Source: Fervidobacterium nodosum Rt17-B1 (GTDB taxonomy: Bacteria > Thermotogota > Thermotogae > Thermotogales > Fervidobacteriaceae). From it: a DNA stretch of 64,000 nt. The notes beneath the pieces are model-generated. The model saw only the letters and a list, made by a program, of their open reading frames with translations, was not told where the DNA came from and did no database searches. The position numbers and the translations under genes were made by a program. Of this stretch, positions 26,494-36,488 are shown piece by piece. Each line of letters begins with the position of its first letter. Position 1 is the first letter of the stretch. Location: contig NC_009718.1 in NCBI RefSeq assembly GCF_000017545.1, forward strand, positions 1,550,001-1,614,000, read 5' to 3'.

Positions 26494-27743
26494 AGGGCAC
26501 GGAAGATTTGTACGGCGATGAGATGAAGTATTGGTATTGGATAGAGAAAAAGGCAAAAGATTTAGCAATAAGATACGGATACGGTGAAATAAGAACACCA
26601 ATATTCGAAGAAACGAAGCTTTTTATTAGAAGCGTGGGGCAGGATACGGATATCGTTCAGAAAGAAATGTACACATTTGAGGATAAAGGTGGAAGAAGCA
26701 TAACACTTAGGCCTGAAGGGACTGCGCCTGTTGTAAGGGCTTTTGTTGAAGATGGAATGATAGCTCAAGGATTTCCACAAAAGTATTTTTACATTGGTCC
26801 GATGTTTAGATACGAGAGGCCACAATCTGGGAGGCAAAGGCAGTTCCATCAATTTGGTGCAGAAATTTTCGGGAGTTCTTCTGCTATAGCAGATGCAGAG
26901 CTTATAATCTTTGCCGATAGATTGATGAAAGAAATAGGACTTGTCGATTATCAGATTCATATAAATTCGCTTGGTGACATAGAAGATAGGGTGAAATATC
27001 GCGAAGCTCTAAAGGAATATTACGCACAGCACTTAGAAAATTTATGCGATGACTGTAAAGTTAGGTATGAAAAGAACGTACTTAGGCTTTTGGATTGTAA
27101 AGTTGACATAGAATACACAAAAAATGCGCCAAAGATAACGGATTATCTTGGTGAGAATTCTAGGAAGCACTATGAAGAATTGAAAGCATTGCTTGATTCG
27201 GTAGGTATAAAGTATATTGAAAATCCAAGACTTGTTAGAGGTCTTGATTATTACAATAGAACGGTTTTTGAAATACACCACCAAAAGCTCGGGGCTATGA
27301 GCGCTATCGCTGGTGGTGGAAGATACGATGGACTAATAAAAGAAATAGGTGGTAAAGACGTTCCAGCGTTAGGTTTTGCAACGGGCATAGAACGATTGAT
27401 ACTTGCATTGAAAGCTGAGAATGTTTTAGTTGATGAAATTGAAACCAACGTAGTTTACATCGCTTACCTTGGTGGGTTTGATGTAAAAGCTGAAGCGATA
27501 AGGCTTTCGGAAGAACTTAGAAGAGAAGGTATACCAGTTGGTCTTGAGCTTATGGAACGTGGGTTGAGCGCGCAACTCAAGAATGCTGCAAGAGTTGGAG
27601 CTAAATTTACAATAATCGTTGGTGAGAGTGAACTTGAAAGAAATATCGTGCTTGTAAAAAATATGGAAACAGGTGAACAATTGGAGTTTGAAAGAAGCTT
27701 TGTAGTTAGCGGAATAAAAGACATGATAACAGAAATGCAGTAA
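26478..27743 (+). CDS. hisS: Histidyl-tRNA synthetase
   Basis: Class II aminoacyl-tRNA synthetase of 421 residues. Motif 2 contains MFRYERPQSGRQRQFHQFG, the histidine-specific motifs are RGLDYYNRTVFE and AIAGGGRYDGL, and motif 3 is ALGFATGIERL. A C-terminal anticodon-binding domain follows (about 325-415). The start is GTG with GGAGG upstream, inside the end of the TPR gene. It is the last gene of its operon and is followed by a clear terminator. Confidence 0.97.
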   Translation: MYQKIKGTEDLYGDEMKYWYWIEKKAKDLAIRYGYGEIRTPIFEETKLFIRSVGQDTDIVQKEMYTFEDKGGRSITLRPEGTAPVVRAFVEDGMIAQGFPQKYFYIGPMFRYERPQSGRQRQFHQFGAEIFGSSSAIADAELIIFADRLMKEIGLVDYQIHINSLGDIEDRVKYREALKEYYAQHLENLCDDCKVRYEKNVLRLLDCKVDIEYTKNAPKITDYLGENSRKHYEELKALLDSVGIKYIENPRLVRGLDYYNRTVFEIHHQKLGAMSAIAGGGRYDGLIKEIGGKDVPALGFATGIERLILALKAENVLVDEIETNVVYIAYLGGFDVKAEAIRLSEELRREGIPVGLELMERGLSAQLKNAARVGAKFTIIVGESELERNIVLVKNMETGEQLEFERSFVVSGIKDMITEMQ

Positions 27744-27751
27744 TCTAATAA

Positions 27752-27782
27752 AAATCCCCCACGAAACGTGGGGGAAATTTAT
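27752..27782 (+). terminator. Terminator after hisS
   Basis: TCCCCCACG and CGTGGGGGA form a perfect GC-rich stem with a 3-base loop, flanked by A and T runs. It also lies at the end of the minus-strand tRNA transcript. Confidence 0.93.
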
Positions 27783-27786
27783 GTAT

Positions 27787-27860
27787 TGGCTGGGAGGGGA
27801 GGATTCGAACCTCCACTGGCGGATCCAGAGTCCGCAGTCCTGCCATTAGACGACCTCCCA
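27787..27860 (-). tRNA. tRNA-Gln (anticodon CUG)
   Basis: A 74-base cloverleaf on the minus strand. The acceptor arms TGGGAGG and CCTCCCA pair fully, followed by discriminator G and an encoded CCA. The anticodon stem GCGGA/TCCGC encloses the loop CTCTGGA with CTG as anticodon. The T arm is GGAGG-TTCGAAT-CCTCC. The start TGGGAGGTCGTCTAATGGC is typical for tRNA-Gln. Confidence 0.95.
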
Positions 27861-27880
27861 AAAGCCGTAAGGCAAGATAT

Positions 27881-27909
27881 ATTTTATCATTCAAGGTTGA
27901 GAATGTCAA
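27881..27909 (-). promoter_or_regulatory. Promoter of tRNA-Gln
   Basis: TTGACA (27904-27909) and TAAAAT (27881-27886) on the minus strand, 17 bases apart, end about 20 bases before the tRNA. This is a near-consensus vegetative promoter. Confidence 0.8.
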
Positions 27910-27945
27910 TTATGTAAAATAAGAATACGAAGAGGTGATTTTTTA

Positions 27946-29058
27946 ATGTTTTTTGATGCCGTAGTAGTTGGTGCAGGTTTAGCTGGCTCAACAGCAGCAA
28001 GAATCTTGGCTGAAAGTGGTAGAAAGGTTTTAGTTATCGAAAAGCATAAACACATCGCTGGTCACTGCCATGATTACAAAGATAATAATGGCATAACGGT
28101 TCACACTTATGGTCCACACATATTTCACACAAACAATAAGACAGTTTGGGAATTCGTCAATAAGTTCACTGAATTCAATTATTATCAACACAAAGTTCTA
28201 AGCTACGCAGAGGGTAAATTAATACCCTTTCCGATCAATAGAGATACTTTGTGCGAAGTTTTCGGCATCAATATTGCCACATACGAAGTTGAAGAGTTTT
28301 TATCAAATGAAGTTAAGAAATCAAAATTCAACAATCCTCCTAAAAATTTCCGCGATGTTATTGTCTCACAAGTTGGCGAAAGGCTTTATGAGCTTTTCTT
28401 CAAAAATTATACTATTAAACAATGGGAACGAGATCCTGAAGAACTATTACCCGATGTAGCAAAAAGAATACCTGTAAGGGCCAACAGAGACGACAGGTAC
28501 TTCTCTGATAAATATCAAGGCATACCAAAATACGGTTACACAAAACTCGTCGAAAATATTCTGAACCATGACAACATTACAGTGATGATGGGAATAGATT
28601 ATTTTGAAATCAGAGATTACCTGAAATCAAGCCTTGTAGTATATACTGGTGAATTGGACAGATTTTTTGATTTTTCGCATGGAAAGTTAGAGTACAGGTC
28701 TTTAAATCTTGTATTGAAAACGTTTGATATAGAGTTCTACCAACCGGTTGCTGTGGTTAATTACCCAAACGACTATGACTGGACCAGAATAACTGAATAC
28801 AAACATTTTCTTGATGAAAAATCTTCGAAAACTACTGTTTGTTTTGAATATCCAACAGCACATGGCAAACCATACTACATAGTTATGACAAGTGAAAACA
28901 TGGAAAGAAGGAAAAAATATACTGAGGAAGTCGAAAGATTAGAAAGGACAGGTGAATATATATTTGTCGGAAGATTAGCGGAATACAAGTACTATAACAT
29001 GGATGAAGTAATAACAGCTTCAATTAGGAAGACAGAGGTGTGGTTAAATGGAAGGTAA
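27946..29058 (+). CDS. glf: UDP-galactopyranose mutase
   Basis: Flavoenzyme that converts UDP-galactopyranose to UDP-galactofuranose. It has 370 residues, the usual length. The FAD motif is DAVVVGAGLAGSTAA (4-18), followed by VIEKHKHIAGHC and the GPHIFHTN segment, with the conserved tyrosine and arginine region near FFKNYTIKQW and VRANRDDRYF. A GAGGTG site precedes the ATG. The next gene overlaps by 11 bases and probably encodes the transferase that uses the product. Confidence 0.96.
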   Translation: MFFDAVVVGAGLAGSTAARILAESGRKVLVIEKHKHIAGHCHDYKDNNGITVHTYGPHIFHTNNKTVWEFVNKFTEFNYYQHKVLSYAEGKLIPFPINRDTLCEVFGINIATYEVEEFLSNEVKKSKFNNPPKNFRDVIVSQVGERLYELFFKNYTIKQWERDPEELLPDVAKRIPVRANRDDRYFSDKYQGIPKYGYTKLVENILNHDNITVMMGIDYFEIRDYLKSSLVVYTGELDRFFDFSHGKLEYRSLNLVLKTFDIEFYQPVAVVNYPNDYDWTRITEYKHFLDEKSSKTTVCFEYPTAHGKPYYIVMTSENMERRKKYTEEVERLERTGEYIFVGRLAEYKYYNMDEVITASIRKTEVWLNGR

Positions 29059-30100
29059 AGAGATTTATTACGTCCCATATTTTCACTGGGACAGTAAATT
29101 TAATGCGGGTTACAAGGCCAAAAATGACGTCGAAATCATTTTTGAGAGTGCTAAATTCAAAAGAGTCGACATTTTCAAAAAAGCAAGTGATAGTAATTCA
29201 AGGATTTTCAGTCTAAGTAGGCTTATTTCATTGTACCTTAAGCGAAATTTCGCAAATAATGCCATCGTGTTTTTCCAAAACGGAACAGGGCTCGATTTGT
29301 TAATAGCCCCTGCACTAAGGAAGGCGTTCAAAAATGCCAAAAGATGCATTGTAATTCACGATATAGAAAGTATAAGACTTGCAAGAAGCATAGATTTCAC
29401 AAGGGAAAAGCTTGTATTCTCAAACTTTACACATGCAGTATGTCATTCAAAGAAAATGGCAGATTATATAAAAGAGAAATTAGGATATAAGGGAAAAATC
29501 TACATTCTCGGCTTGTTTGATTACATCCTCGATACCCCAGTATACGAAAGAGTTATGAGCAAGACTCTACCAAGTTTAGGAAAATACGTAATTTCTTTCG
29601 CAGGTAATCTTTCAAAATCAACATTCTTGAAAAAGATAATAAAAGAAGTAAACCCGTTAAATTACACAGTCTATCTATACGGAAAAGGTTATGACGGTGA
29701 TACAAAAGACGGCGTTTTGGAATACAAAGGTGTGTTTCATCCCGATGAACTTCCATACAAAATTGAAGGACACTTTGGATTAGTATGGGACGGTGAAGAA
29801 GTCAACGGAATAAGCGGAACGGTCGGACACTATCTTAAATACAATTCTCCTCATAAGGCATCTTTGTATATAGTTAGCGGATTGCCGCTAATTGTTTGGA
29901 AAGAATCGGCAATATACGAAACCGTAAAGGAATACAATATAGGTTTTGGGGTAAATTCTTTGAAAGAAATTGATGAAATACTAAGTAAAGTATCTGAAAA
30001 GGATTATCAAGTATGGAGAGAAAACACTATTAAATTGGGCAAAAAGTTAGCCAGCGGTGAAAATGTAAAGGAAATTATAAACAGAATATTATCGAAATAG
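29048..30100 (+). CDS. Glycosyltransferase, probably galactofuranosyltransferase-like
   Basis: Protein of 350 residues with a two-domain GT-B-like pattern. The N-terminal half has IVFFQNGTGLDLL and CIVIHDIESIR, and the middle has VISFAGNLSKSTFLKK (start of a nucleotide-sugar domain). The C-terminal half has GLVWDGEEVNGISGTVGHY and HKASLYIVSGLPLIVW. This pattern and the coupling to the mutase gene suggest transfer of galactofuranose to a surface polysaccharide. The acceptor is unknown. Confidence 0.75.
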   Translation: MEGKEIYYVPYFHWDSKFNAGYKAKNDVEIIFESAKFKRVDIFKKASDSNSRIFSLSRLISLYLKRNFANNAIVFFQNGTGLDLLIAPALRKAFKNAKRCIVIHDIESIRLARSIDFTREKLVFSNFTHAVCHSKKMADYIKEKLGYKGKIYILGLFDYILDTPVYERVMSKTLPSLGKYVISFAGNLSKSTFLKKIIKEVNPLNYTVYLYGKGYDGDTKDGVLEYKGVFHPDELPYKIEGHFGLVWDGEEVNGISGTVGHYLKYNSPHKASLYIVSGLPLIVWKESAIYETVKEYNIGFGVNSLKEIDEILSKVSEKDYQVWRENTIKLGKKLASGENVKEIINRILSK

Positions 30101-30126
30101 AAAAGGGTGAGAGTTCTCACCCTTTT
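30101..30126. terminator. Bidirectional terminator between convergent sugar genes
   Basis: AAAAGGGTGAGA pairs with TCTCACCCTTTT around GT. The right arm runs into the stop codon of the minus-strand gene. Confidence 0.9.
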
Positions 30127-30973
30127 ATCTTTTAGATTTGAACAACGATAGAACTTGATAGAATGTCCTCAACGCAAAAATTGCGAGCGGTCTCGGAATG
30201 TTGTAACTTTCTCCGTAGCCAAAGTTTAGGATTGGCCTGAATAACTTGTGTCTGCCTGCATTGTGAACAACTGGGATTAGTTCAACTTTTCCATTTTCTA
30301 CAAGATAGAACTTTCCGTTTTTCACTTTGTACTTTTTTTGCGTCGTAGTGGGAATAAAGTTATACTTAGGATGAAGCTGATAAAAATCTTTTTTGTATGC
30401 ATAGTAGTTCAAGACTACCATATCCGTTCCCCAAGCATCCAAATCTCTAATAATTTCGTTCATTGACCATACAAGTTCAACAAATTGTTTTCGTGGATAG
30501 ATGACAAAGCCTGCGTTTATCAATTTTTTGTCAGACAAAAACTTCTTTATTTCGTCAGCATTTTTCACATTCTTATCGTTGGCAACGATTTCCATATTTG
30601 GTGATATTTCTTCACAAACTGCTTTTATCTTTTCAGGTTCTAACTGGAAAAGATGAGAGATATCCGACTGGAATATTATATCCCCTGAGTCGCATAACAC
30701 TACTTGCTCATAGTTTTCGTTTTCAAGTAAGAAATCATTCAATTCCAAAAATCTCGTGTTGTTAATATGACCTTTAAATTTTCCAGCGATTTTGATTAAA
30801 ACAGCTTCACTTTTAAGAATTTTGCGTGCATTTTCAGATAGTCCATAGTCTATAACGACGATATCAATGCTTTCTAATGTGCAATTCGATTTTAAGGACC
30901 TCAACCAATGATTTATTAAGAACTCTTCGTACTTCTCATTACACGCCGTTGCTAGTAGATATTTTTTATTCAT
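30125..30973 (-). CDS. Putative glycosyltransferase of GT-A/GT8-like type
   Basis: Protein of 282 residues starting MNKKYLLATACNEKYEEFL. It has a GT-A style core with VVLCDSGDIIFQ (a DxD-like metal site, about 95-106), an INAGFVIYPRKQF segment and a closing HNAGRHKLFRP block. This resembles glycogenin/LgtC-type enzymes, but I cannot assign it firmly. The ATG at 30973 has GGAGGT 7 bases upstream. It is the last gene of a surface-polysaccharide run on the minus strand. Confidence 0.65.
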   Translation of the reverse strand: MNKKYLLATACNEKYEEFLINHWLRSLKSNCTLESIDIVVIDYGLSENARKILKSEAVLIKIAGKFKGHINNTRFLELNDFLLENENYEQVVLCDSGDIIFQSDISHLFQLEPEKIKAVCEEISPNMEIVANDKNVKNADEIKKFLSDKKLINAGFVIYPRKQFVELVWSMNEIIRDLDAWGTDMVVLNYYAYKKDFYQLHPKYNFIPTTTQKKYKVKNGKFYLVENGKVELIPVVHNAGRHKLFRPILNFGYGESYNIPRPLAIFALRTFYQVLSLFKSKR

Positions 30974-31001
30974 CCTAGAGACCTCCATATCGTTATCAAA
31001 C

Positions 31002-32027
31002 TTATCGATGCAAGATTTTTAGGATATATGAGTAGCTTCTAAGAAGCACGTAGACTAAAAATGGAGAGAAGCGGAAAAGACTAATTAAGAAATTTTGCTG
31101 CTTTCCAAATTTTGTATTTTTATTGTGAATTTTGTAAGATATGACATTTCTCCTCACTTTATCCATTCTTGCGATTCTAAGCCAATCAAAGAGTGGGTAT
31201 CCATTAAACGCCAAATTTCCAATAGTCCAAGTGTATGCCGCAGGTATACATTCTGATTCTATAATCTTAGCAATTTCTCTTTCTCTTCGTTCTTCGAAAA
31301 ACCTTTTGAGCCTCAGCATTGCACCAACGTTATGAAATACTGATAAACTTGGAATCTTAGTTGTAGATTTTATACGATAAAGTGCATTTGCAACAGCCTT
31401 ATTGAACACATAACCACTTCCTGAATAATAGAGATACTTAGATATAAACTCATTATCTTCTGAATACCTAGTTCCTGGTGTAAACTTGATGAAGTTTTTA
31501 TCAATTATCTCTTTTAAGAATATAGAAGAATTCAATGATATATGCATTGTTTGTAGGAGAAATTTTTTTAGGATCTCCTTTGACTCATAAACTCCTTGAG
31601 TATACTCATACATTTCATCATATCGATACAAAATCTTTCCTTTAAGATTCACAACATTTTGACCACCAAATGCTATATCGCATTTATTCTCCTCAATCGC
31701 CCCTACAAGCTCTTCGACTGTCCACGGAAAGAGTGTATCATCTCCATCTAAGAACTTTATGTACTTCCCTTGCGCTGCTGTAAGCCCGGTGTTCCTTGCA
31801 ACGCTTGCCCCTTGGTTTTTTTGATTGATTATCTTGTAAATTTTCCCAGCATTTTTGAGTATCTTCTCTGCAACTTCTGCAGTGCTATCTTTTGAACCGT
31901 CGTTAACTACTATAATCTCTATATTCTCATACGTCTGCTCTAAAACGCTTCTCAGTGATCTTTCGATGTAGCTTTCCAAGTTATAAGCAGGTATTATCAC
32001 TGATACAAGTTCTTGTTTATTAATCAT
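31002..32027 (-). CDS. Family 2 glycosyltransferase
   Basis: GT-A enzyme of 341 residues. The N-terminal nucleotide-binding strand is VSVIIPAYNLESYIERSLRSV (about 8-28), followed by EIIVVNDGSKDST and the metal site KFLDGDDTLFP (about 92-102). The C-terminal part is variable, without clear membrane helices except near the end. It overlaps the acyltransferase-like gene upstream by 4 bases, so the two probably modify the same polysaccharide. Confidence 0.92.
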   Translation of the reverse strand: MINKQELVSVIIPAYNLESYIERSLRSVLEQTYENIEIIVVNDGSKDSTAEVAEKILKNAGKIYKIINQKNQGASVARNTGLTAAQGKYIKFLDGDDTLFPWTVEELVGAIEENKCDIAFGGQNVVNLKGKILYRYDEMYEYTQGVYESKEILKKFLLQTMHISLNSSIFLKEIIDKNFIKFTPGTRYSEDNEFISKYLYYSGSGYVFNKAVANALYRIKSTTKIPSLSVFHNVGAMLRLKRFFEERREREIAKIIESECIPAAYTWTIGNLAFNGYPLFDWLRIARMDKVRRNVISYKIHNKNTKFGKQQNFLISLFRFSPFLVYVLLRSYSYILKILHR

Positions 32028-33007
32028 TTCAATACCCTCCGAAAGTCACCAATCAACAGCGATTTAACTTTTGCTGGAATATATCTTATTGCTAAATACA
32101 CTATTAGTAAATCAAATGCAAAGTAAATATACCAGATCTTGTTTAAAAGTGACATAACATCGGATATAACTATTCCAAATAAATTCAAAATTACGTAGAG
32201 CAAGCTCCCTAAGAGCATGTGATATCCAATTACAAACAACGCATTGAAAGCCAACTTGTAGAAAAATTTGTCTAAGCTTATAGCTTTCACCATCTCTGAA
32301 AGATATATGACTACGAATACCGCCATTATCTCCCCCAGCAAGGCGATAAATCCGCTCTTTCCAAACCATTGGTTGTTCCACGATATGTCTCCATTTGTTT
32401 GGCTAATCAAAATCAATGCAAGAATTGAAAGTGCGAAGTCCAGAGGTCTAACTTCAAGCTCGTATTTTCTCCAAATTTTTCCGAGCCAGAAAAATAGCAA
32501 TGCAACTATGGCCGAGTCGATCTTGAAAATAAACGGCTCATGAGGAATGATTCTAAAGATTATCGCTAAGAGTACAGAAGCGGCTAACAAAAAGCTACTC
32601 TTATTCACAAAATAGTACATAACTTCTGATAAGAATAGCATCAGAAAGAACCATAATGGAACTGCATTAATTGCTACTTGATCAAGTTTGTCCATTCTCC
32701 CAATAAGATAGTTAGTAATGTACACATACTTAGGATATTGCAAAACATTTTGCGGTGCCAAAATTAAATATATCAAAGTATTAATAAACCCGGCTACGTA
32801 GTATGCTTGCACGAGAAGAACTCTTGACTTAATTAATTCTTTAAATCCTCTATCCTTCCATTGGTATCCTCTCGCAAATGCTAACGAACTCAAACCATAG
32901 CTAAAAAACGCATATATGTAATTCGGTGTTCCGGCGTGCACGAGCATTACGAAAAAGATAGCAACACCCTCTAAGAGAAGTATGTTCAGTTTCTGTTCTT
33001 TAGGCAT
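32024..33007 (-). CDS. Acyltransferase-3-like membrane protein
   Basis: Integral membrane protein of 327 residues with about nine to ten hydrophobic helices. It starts MPKEQKLNILLLEGVAIFFVMLVHAG, with a histidine at the end of the first helix as in acyltransferase-3 family enzymes that O-acetylate sugars; the usual R-x-x-A motif is not obvious. An arginine-rich loop follows the sixth helix. Its position in a glycosyltransferase operon suggests acetylation of the polysaccharide or a polymerase-like role. Confidence 0.65.
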   Translation of the reverse strand: MPKEQKLNILLLEGVAIFFVMLVHAGTPNYIYAFFSYGLSSLAFARGYQWKDRGFKELIKSRVLLVQAYYVAGFINTLIYLILAPQNVLQYPKYVYITNYLIGRMDKLDQVAINAVPLWFFLMLFLSEVMYYFVNKSSFLLAASVLLAIIFRIIPHEPFIFKIDSAIVALLFFWLGKIWRKYELEVRPLDFALSILALILISQTNGDISWNNQWFGKSGFIALLGEIMAVFVVIYLSEMVKAISLDKFFYKLAFNALFVIGYHMLLGSLLYVILNLFGIVISDVMSLLNKIWYIYFAFDLLIVYLAIRYIPAKVKSLLIGDFRRVLK

Positions 33008-33053
33008 AATTGTTTCTTAAACCTCCCAGTGATTTAGATTAAATCAGTTCAAA

Positions 33054-33818
33054 TCACCACTTCCCACTTGCACCACCTCCACCGCTTCGCCCACCACCGA
33101 AACTACCAAATCCACCGCCAGAACTTCTTCCGCCACCGGAACCTCCGAATCCACCAAATCCACCTGGTCCAAACGGCCCCCTTGGTCCCATACCACTTAT
33201 CCTTGTTCTTTTTGATAGAGTTATCAGTATTACGATGATTACAAAGACAATTATCGGTAAATATTTTTGAATTGTTTCAGTTTCATCTTGTTGAGGTAAT
33301 TCACTATCTATATCCATTGTCAATTCTACATTGTATTCCTTTGCTATCTCTTTCGCAAGGGCTAAATAGCCATAGTATACACCTTTGGAATAGTCTTCTT
33401 GTTTGAAATATGGTATTATGTATTCATCTCTGATTCGTCCTGCCTTGCCATCTGGTATCGCACCTTCAAGCCCGTATCCAACTTCAATCCTCATTACTCT
33501 GTCTTTTACAGCAACAAGTAATAGCACACCGTTGTCTTTGCCTTTTTGACCTATTCCCCATTTTCTGAGTAACTCAACAGCGTATTCTTCAATTGTTGTG
33601 TCTCCTATGGTATCAACTATGACAGCTGTTAGTTGCGCACCCGTTTTTTCTTCAAGTTCTTTACCTATAGAGACTATGTTTTTTACATAATCTTCGCTAA
33701 TTATTCCAACGTAATCGTTAACATATTTCAATGGTGTTGGCTGTGGAAATGTAATTGCTCTGAGGGATGAGTTTAGAAAAAATAGTAAAATTAGAGCAAT
33801 TAACGATATTTTTTTCAT
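33054..33818 (-). CDS. TPM-domain membrane protein with Gly-rich tail
   Basis: Protein of 254 residues: signal peptide (1-21), TPM domain (about 25-170, with YVNDYVGIIS, KTGAQLTAVIV, KDNGVLLLVAVKDR and GYGLEGAIPD), one membrane helix (about 198-215) and a C-terminal tail of Gly, Ser, Phe and Arg ending in GGGGASGKW. This is the YgcG-like architecture; the domain is linked to photosystem II repair in plants, but the bacterial role is unclear. The ATG at 33818 has GGGAGAT 7 bases upstream. Confidence 0.88.
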   Translation of the reverse strand: MKKISLIALILLFFLNSSLRAITFPQPTPLKYVNDYVGIISEDYVKNIVSIGKELEEKTGAQLTAVIVDTIGDTTIEEYAVELLRKWGIGQKGKDNGVLLLVAVKDRVMRIEVGYGLEGAIPDGKAGRIRDEYIIPYFKQEDYSKGVYYGYLALAKEIAKEYNVELTMDIDSELPQQDETETIQKYLPIIVFVIIVILITLSKRTRISGMGPRGPFGPGGFGGFGGSGGGRSSGGGFGSFGGGRSGGGGASGKW

Positions 33819-33864
33819 TAAAACCATCTCCCTAAGATTAAGTGAGAAAATTGATTTTGTAAGG

Positions 33865-34677
33865 TTATACAAAATGCCTGATTAAATCTTTTTTTATCAT
33901 TTCATATTCTTCTATTAGCTTTTCAACCTGGACAAACGGATTTTCTGAAAATATCGTGTTGAAATCTAATGTAAAGGAACCTATAACTTTTTCGTTTAAT
34001 GCAAAGTATTTTGCTGGGCTGAGATTGTGCTTTTTTCTTAGTAATGACACAACTTCAGACAACAAGGGCCTGAATTCGTCACTTACACTTCTGTCAATAA
34101 CGAAGAAATTTATACCCTCATCGTTTATAATGGTTTTACAGATTTTGAATTTTCCCTCTTTGTATTTTTCCAAACGTTCAATAATTTTTTCATCAACTTT
34201 TTGTGCAAAAGAGAAAGATTCTGTTCCCAGCACCTTTTCACTAAATATTTCTTTTTTTAAAAATTCATCTGAACCTGCGATGGCAACAAAGCGTGTTTTG
34301 AGAGGCAGTTTAATTATACCACATTGAAGATTACAATTTTCATTTGTAAAGTTTTTGAATTTTTCCTTAAAATTTTCTTCATCTTTCATTTTTTGGAGCT
34401 TGTATATTGCTGGATTTGTTGACATAGGGTTAGAGATGGATAAACCAATGAGTTTTTCATTTGAAGGAGTTACTAGGAGATTCATAAAAAATGGGAATTT
34501 TTTTTGTGATTCAGTCGGGTTTATTTCACTATGTTCATTCGAATAACAAGTTACCACCGCAACATGGCGGTGGTAAACATCAAGCCTATCTTTTTTACTC
34601 TCTAGAAAGTTCAATAATTCTGAGCTATTAAATTCGATTTTTTCTATACTCTTATACTTTTCAGGTCCAAAGTACAT
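33865..34677 (-). CDS. Protein of unknown function
   Basis: Soluble, charged protein of 270 residues that I do not recognise. It is alpha/beta-looking, with repeated cytoplasmic features: HRHVAVVTCYSNEHSE near the N-terminus, a CNLQCGIIKLPLKTRFVAIAG segment in the middle (with a CxxxC pair) and a helical C-terminus. No signal peptide is present. AGGTGA precedes the ATG. It stands 26 bases after the hutU stop and 46 bases before the TPM gene, so it is likely part of the same transcript. Confidence 0.7.
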   Translation of the reverse strand: MYFGPEKYKSIEKIEFNSSELLNFLESKKDRLDVYHRHVAVVTCYSNEHSEINPTESQKKFPFFMNLLVTPSNEKLIGLSISNPMSTNPAIYKLQKMKDEENFKEKFKNFTNENCNLQCGIIKLPLKTRFVAIAGSDEFLKKEIFSEKVLGTESFSFAQKVDEKIIERLEKYKEGKFKICKTIINDEGINFFVIDRSVSDEFRPLLSEVVSLLRKKHNLSPAKYFALNEKVIGSFTLDFNTIFSENPFVQVEKLIEEYEMIKKDLIRHFV

Positions 34678-34703
34678 CTTTCACCTGCTCCATTCGAATA
34701 GTT

Positions 34704-36353
34704 TTAATCCATCATTGGCATTCTAATTCCATGCTTTTTGGCTGTTTGGATAGCTATTTCATATCCAGCGTCAGCGTGCCTTACTACTCCCATGCCAACG
34801 TCGTTTGTCAATACTCTTTCGAGTTTTTGTCTCGTTAGTTCTGTTCCATCAGCGACGATAACAACTCCAGCGTGAATTGAGTATCCTATTCCAACGCCTC
34901 CACCATGGTGGATAGAGACCCATGTCGCACCACTTGCGACATTTAACATTGCATTTAACAATGGCCAGTCAGCTATTGCATCGCTACCATCTTTCATTGC
35001 TTCTGTTTCTCTGTATGGACTTGCTACTGAACCAGTATCGTGGTGGTCTCTACCTATAACTATAGGAGCTTCAAGTTCGCCCTTTCTGACCATTTCATTC
35101 ATTGCAAGTCCCATTTCTGCTCTCTGTCCTTGACCAAGCCAGCATATTCTTGCCGGTAATCCTTGCCATTTTACCTTCTTTTGAGCCATATCTATCCATT
35201 TCCTAAGATGCTCGTCTTCGCCAAATAGTTCTAATACCTTTTGGTCAGTCTTGTAAATGTCTTCCGGCTTACCAGACAATGCTACCCATCTGAATGGGCC
35301 TTTACCTTCACTGAATAAATCTCTTATGTATTCAGGCACGTAACCTGGGATATTGAAAGCATCCTTTACTCCATGGTCTAGTGCCAATCTTCTTATGTTG
35401 TTCCCATACTCAAATACTTTTGCGCCTTGCCTTTGCATTTCCAGTATTGCCTCAATGTGTTTCACAACGCTATCGTAAACCATTTCAAGATATTTTTCCG
35501 GATTTTCTTTCCTTAGTTTCAAAGCCTCTTCGAATGAAATGCCAGCAGGGACATAACCATTTAATGGGTCATGTGCGGCTGTTTGGTCTGTTACTACATC
35601 GGGAATGATACCTCTTCTTACAAGCTCTGGATGTACTTCTGCTGCGTTTCCAAGTAAACCTATCGATAGAGGTCTACCTTCCTTCAAAGCTTCTTTTGCT
35701 AATCTCAAAGCCTCATCCAAGTTATCTGTCCATGTATCGAGATAACCAGTTTGAATTCTTCTATCTATCATCCTTTTATCAACTTCAACAGCGATTACTA
35801 CACCGTCATTCATTGTAACTGCGAGTGGTTGGGCTCCGCCCATTTCACCAAGTCCGGCTGTTAAAACAAGTTTACCTTTAAGCGTTCCACCAAAGTATTT
35901 CTTAGCAACGGCGTAGAATGTTTCGTAAGTACCTTGGAGTATGCCTTGTGTACCTATGTATATCCAACTTCCTGCTGTCATTTGCCCATACATTATCAGC
36001 CCACGTACTTCAAGTTCGTTGAAATATTCCCACGTTGCCCATTTTGGTACAAGGTTGGAATTTGCGATAAGTACACGCGGTGCCCATTCGTGTGTTTTCC
36101 AAACTGCGACTGGTTTTCCACTTTGAATAAGTAACGTTTCATCGTTTTCTAATTTTTTAAGTGTTTCAACTATTTTGTAGAAACAATCCCAGTTTCTTGC
36201 AGCTTTACCTTTACCTCCGTAGACTATCAAATTAGCCGGATCTCTTGCAACTTCTGGATCAAGATTATTCATTAACATTCTCATCGCGGCTTCTGTTTGC
36301 CATGATTTGCATGTTAATTGTGTTCCTCTTGGTGCCCTTATGACTTCTGGCAT
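34704..36353 (-). CDS. hutU: Urocanate hydratase
   Basis: Second enzyme of histidine breakdown, which adds water to urocanate with tightly bound NAD. It has 549 residues, the normal length. The start region is [29 protein letters not shown]. Other blocks are [19 protein letters not shown] (NAD site), [32 protein letters not shown] and [17 protein letters not shown]. No hutH, hutI or hutG is visible in the window, so the rest of the pathway lies elsewhere or is missing. Confidence 0.97.
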
Positions 36354-36488
36354 AAATCATCCCCCCGTTTGGCAATTACTTAAGATATTCAGGAATAACA
36401 ATTTAATTATAACACTAACTTGGTTATTTTCATTTTTCAAAAGTTTGTGAATCTAAAAGAAATCAAAAGCATAGTTATTAAAGAACAA

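Noticed and set aside
26562-26960. 132-codon open frame on the minus strand inside hisS
   Set aside because: It lies wholly inside a clear conserved gene, has no ribosome site and shows no domain.
27897-27920. Plus-strand promoter TTGAGA/TAAAAT for glf
   Set aside because: The spacing is only 12 bases; the region fits the minus-strand tRNA promoter much better.
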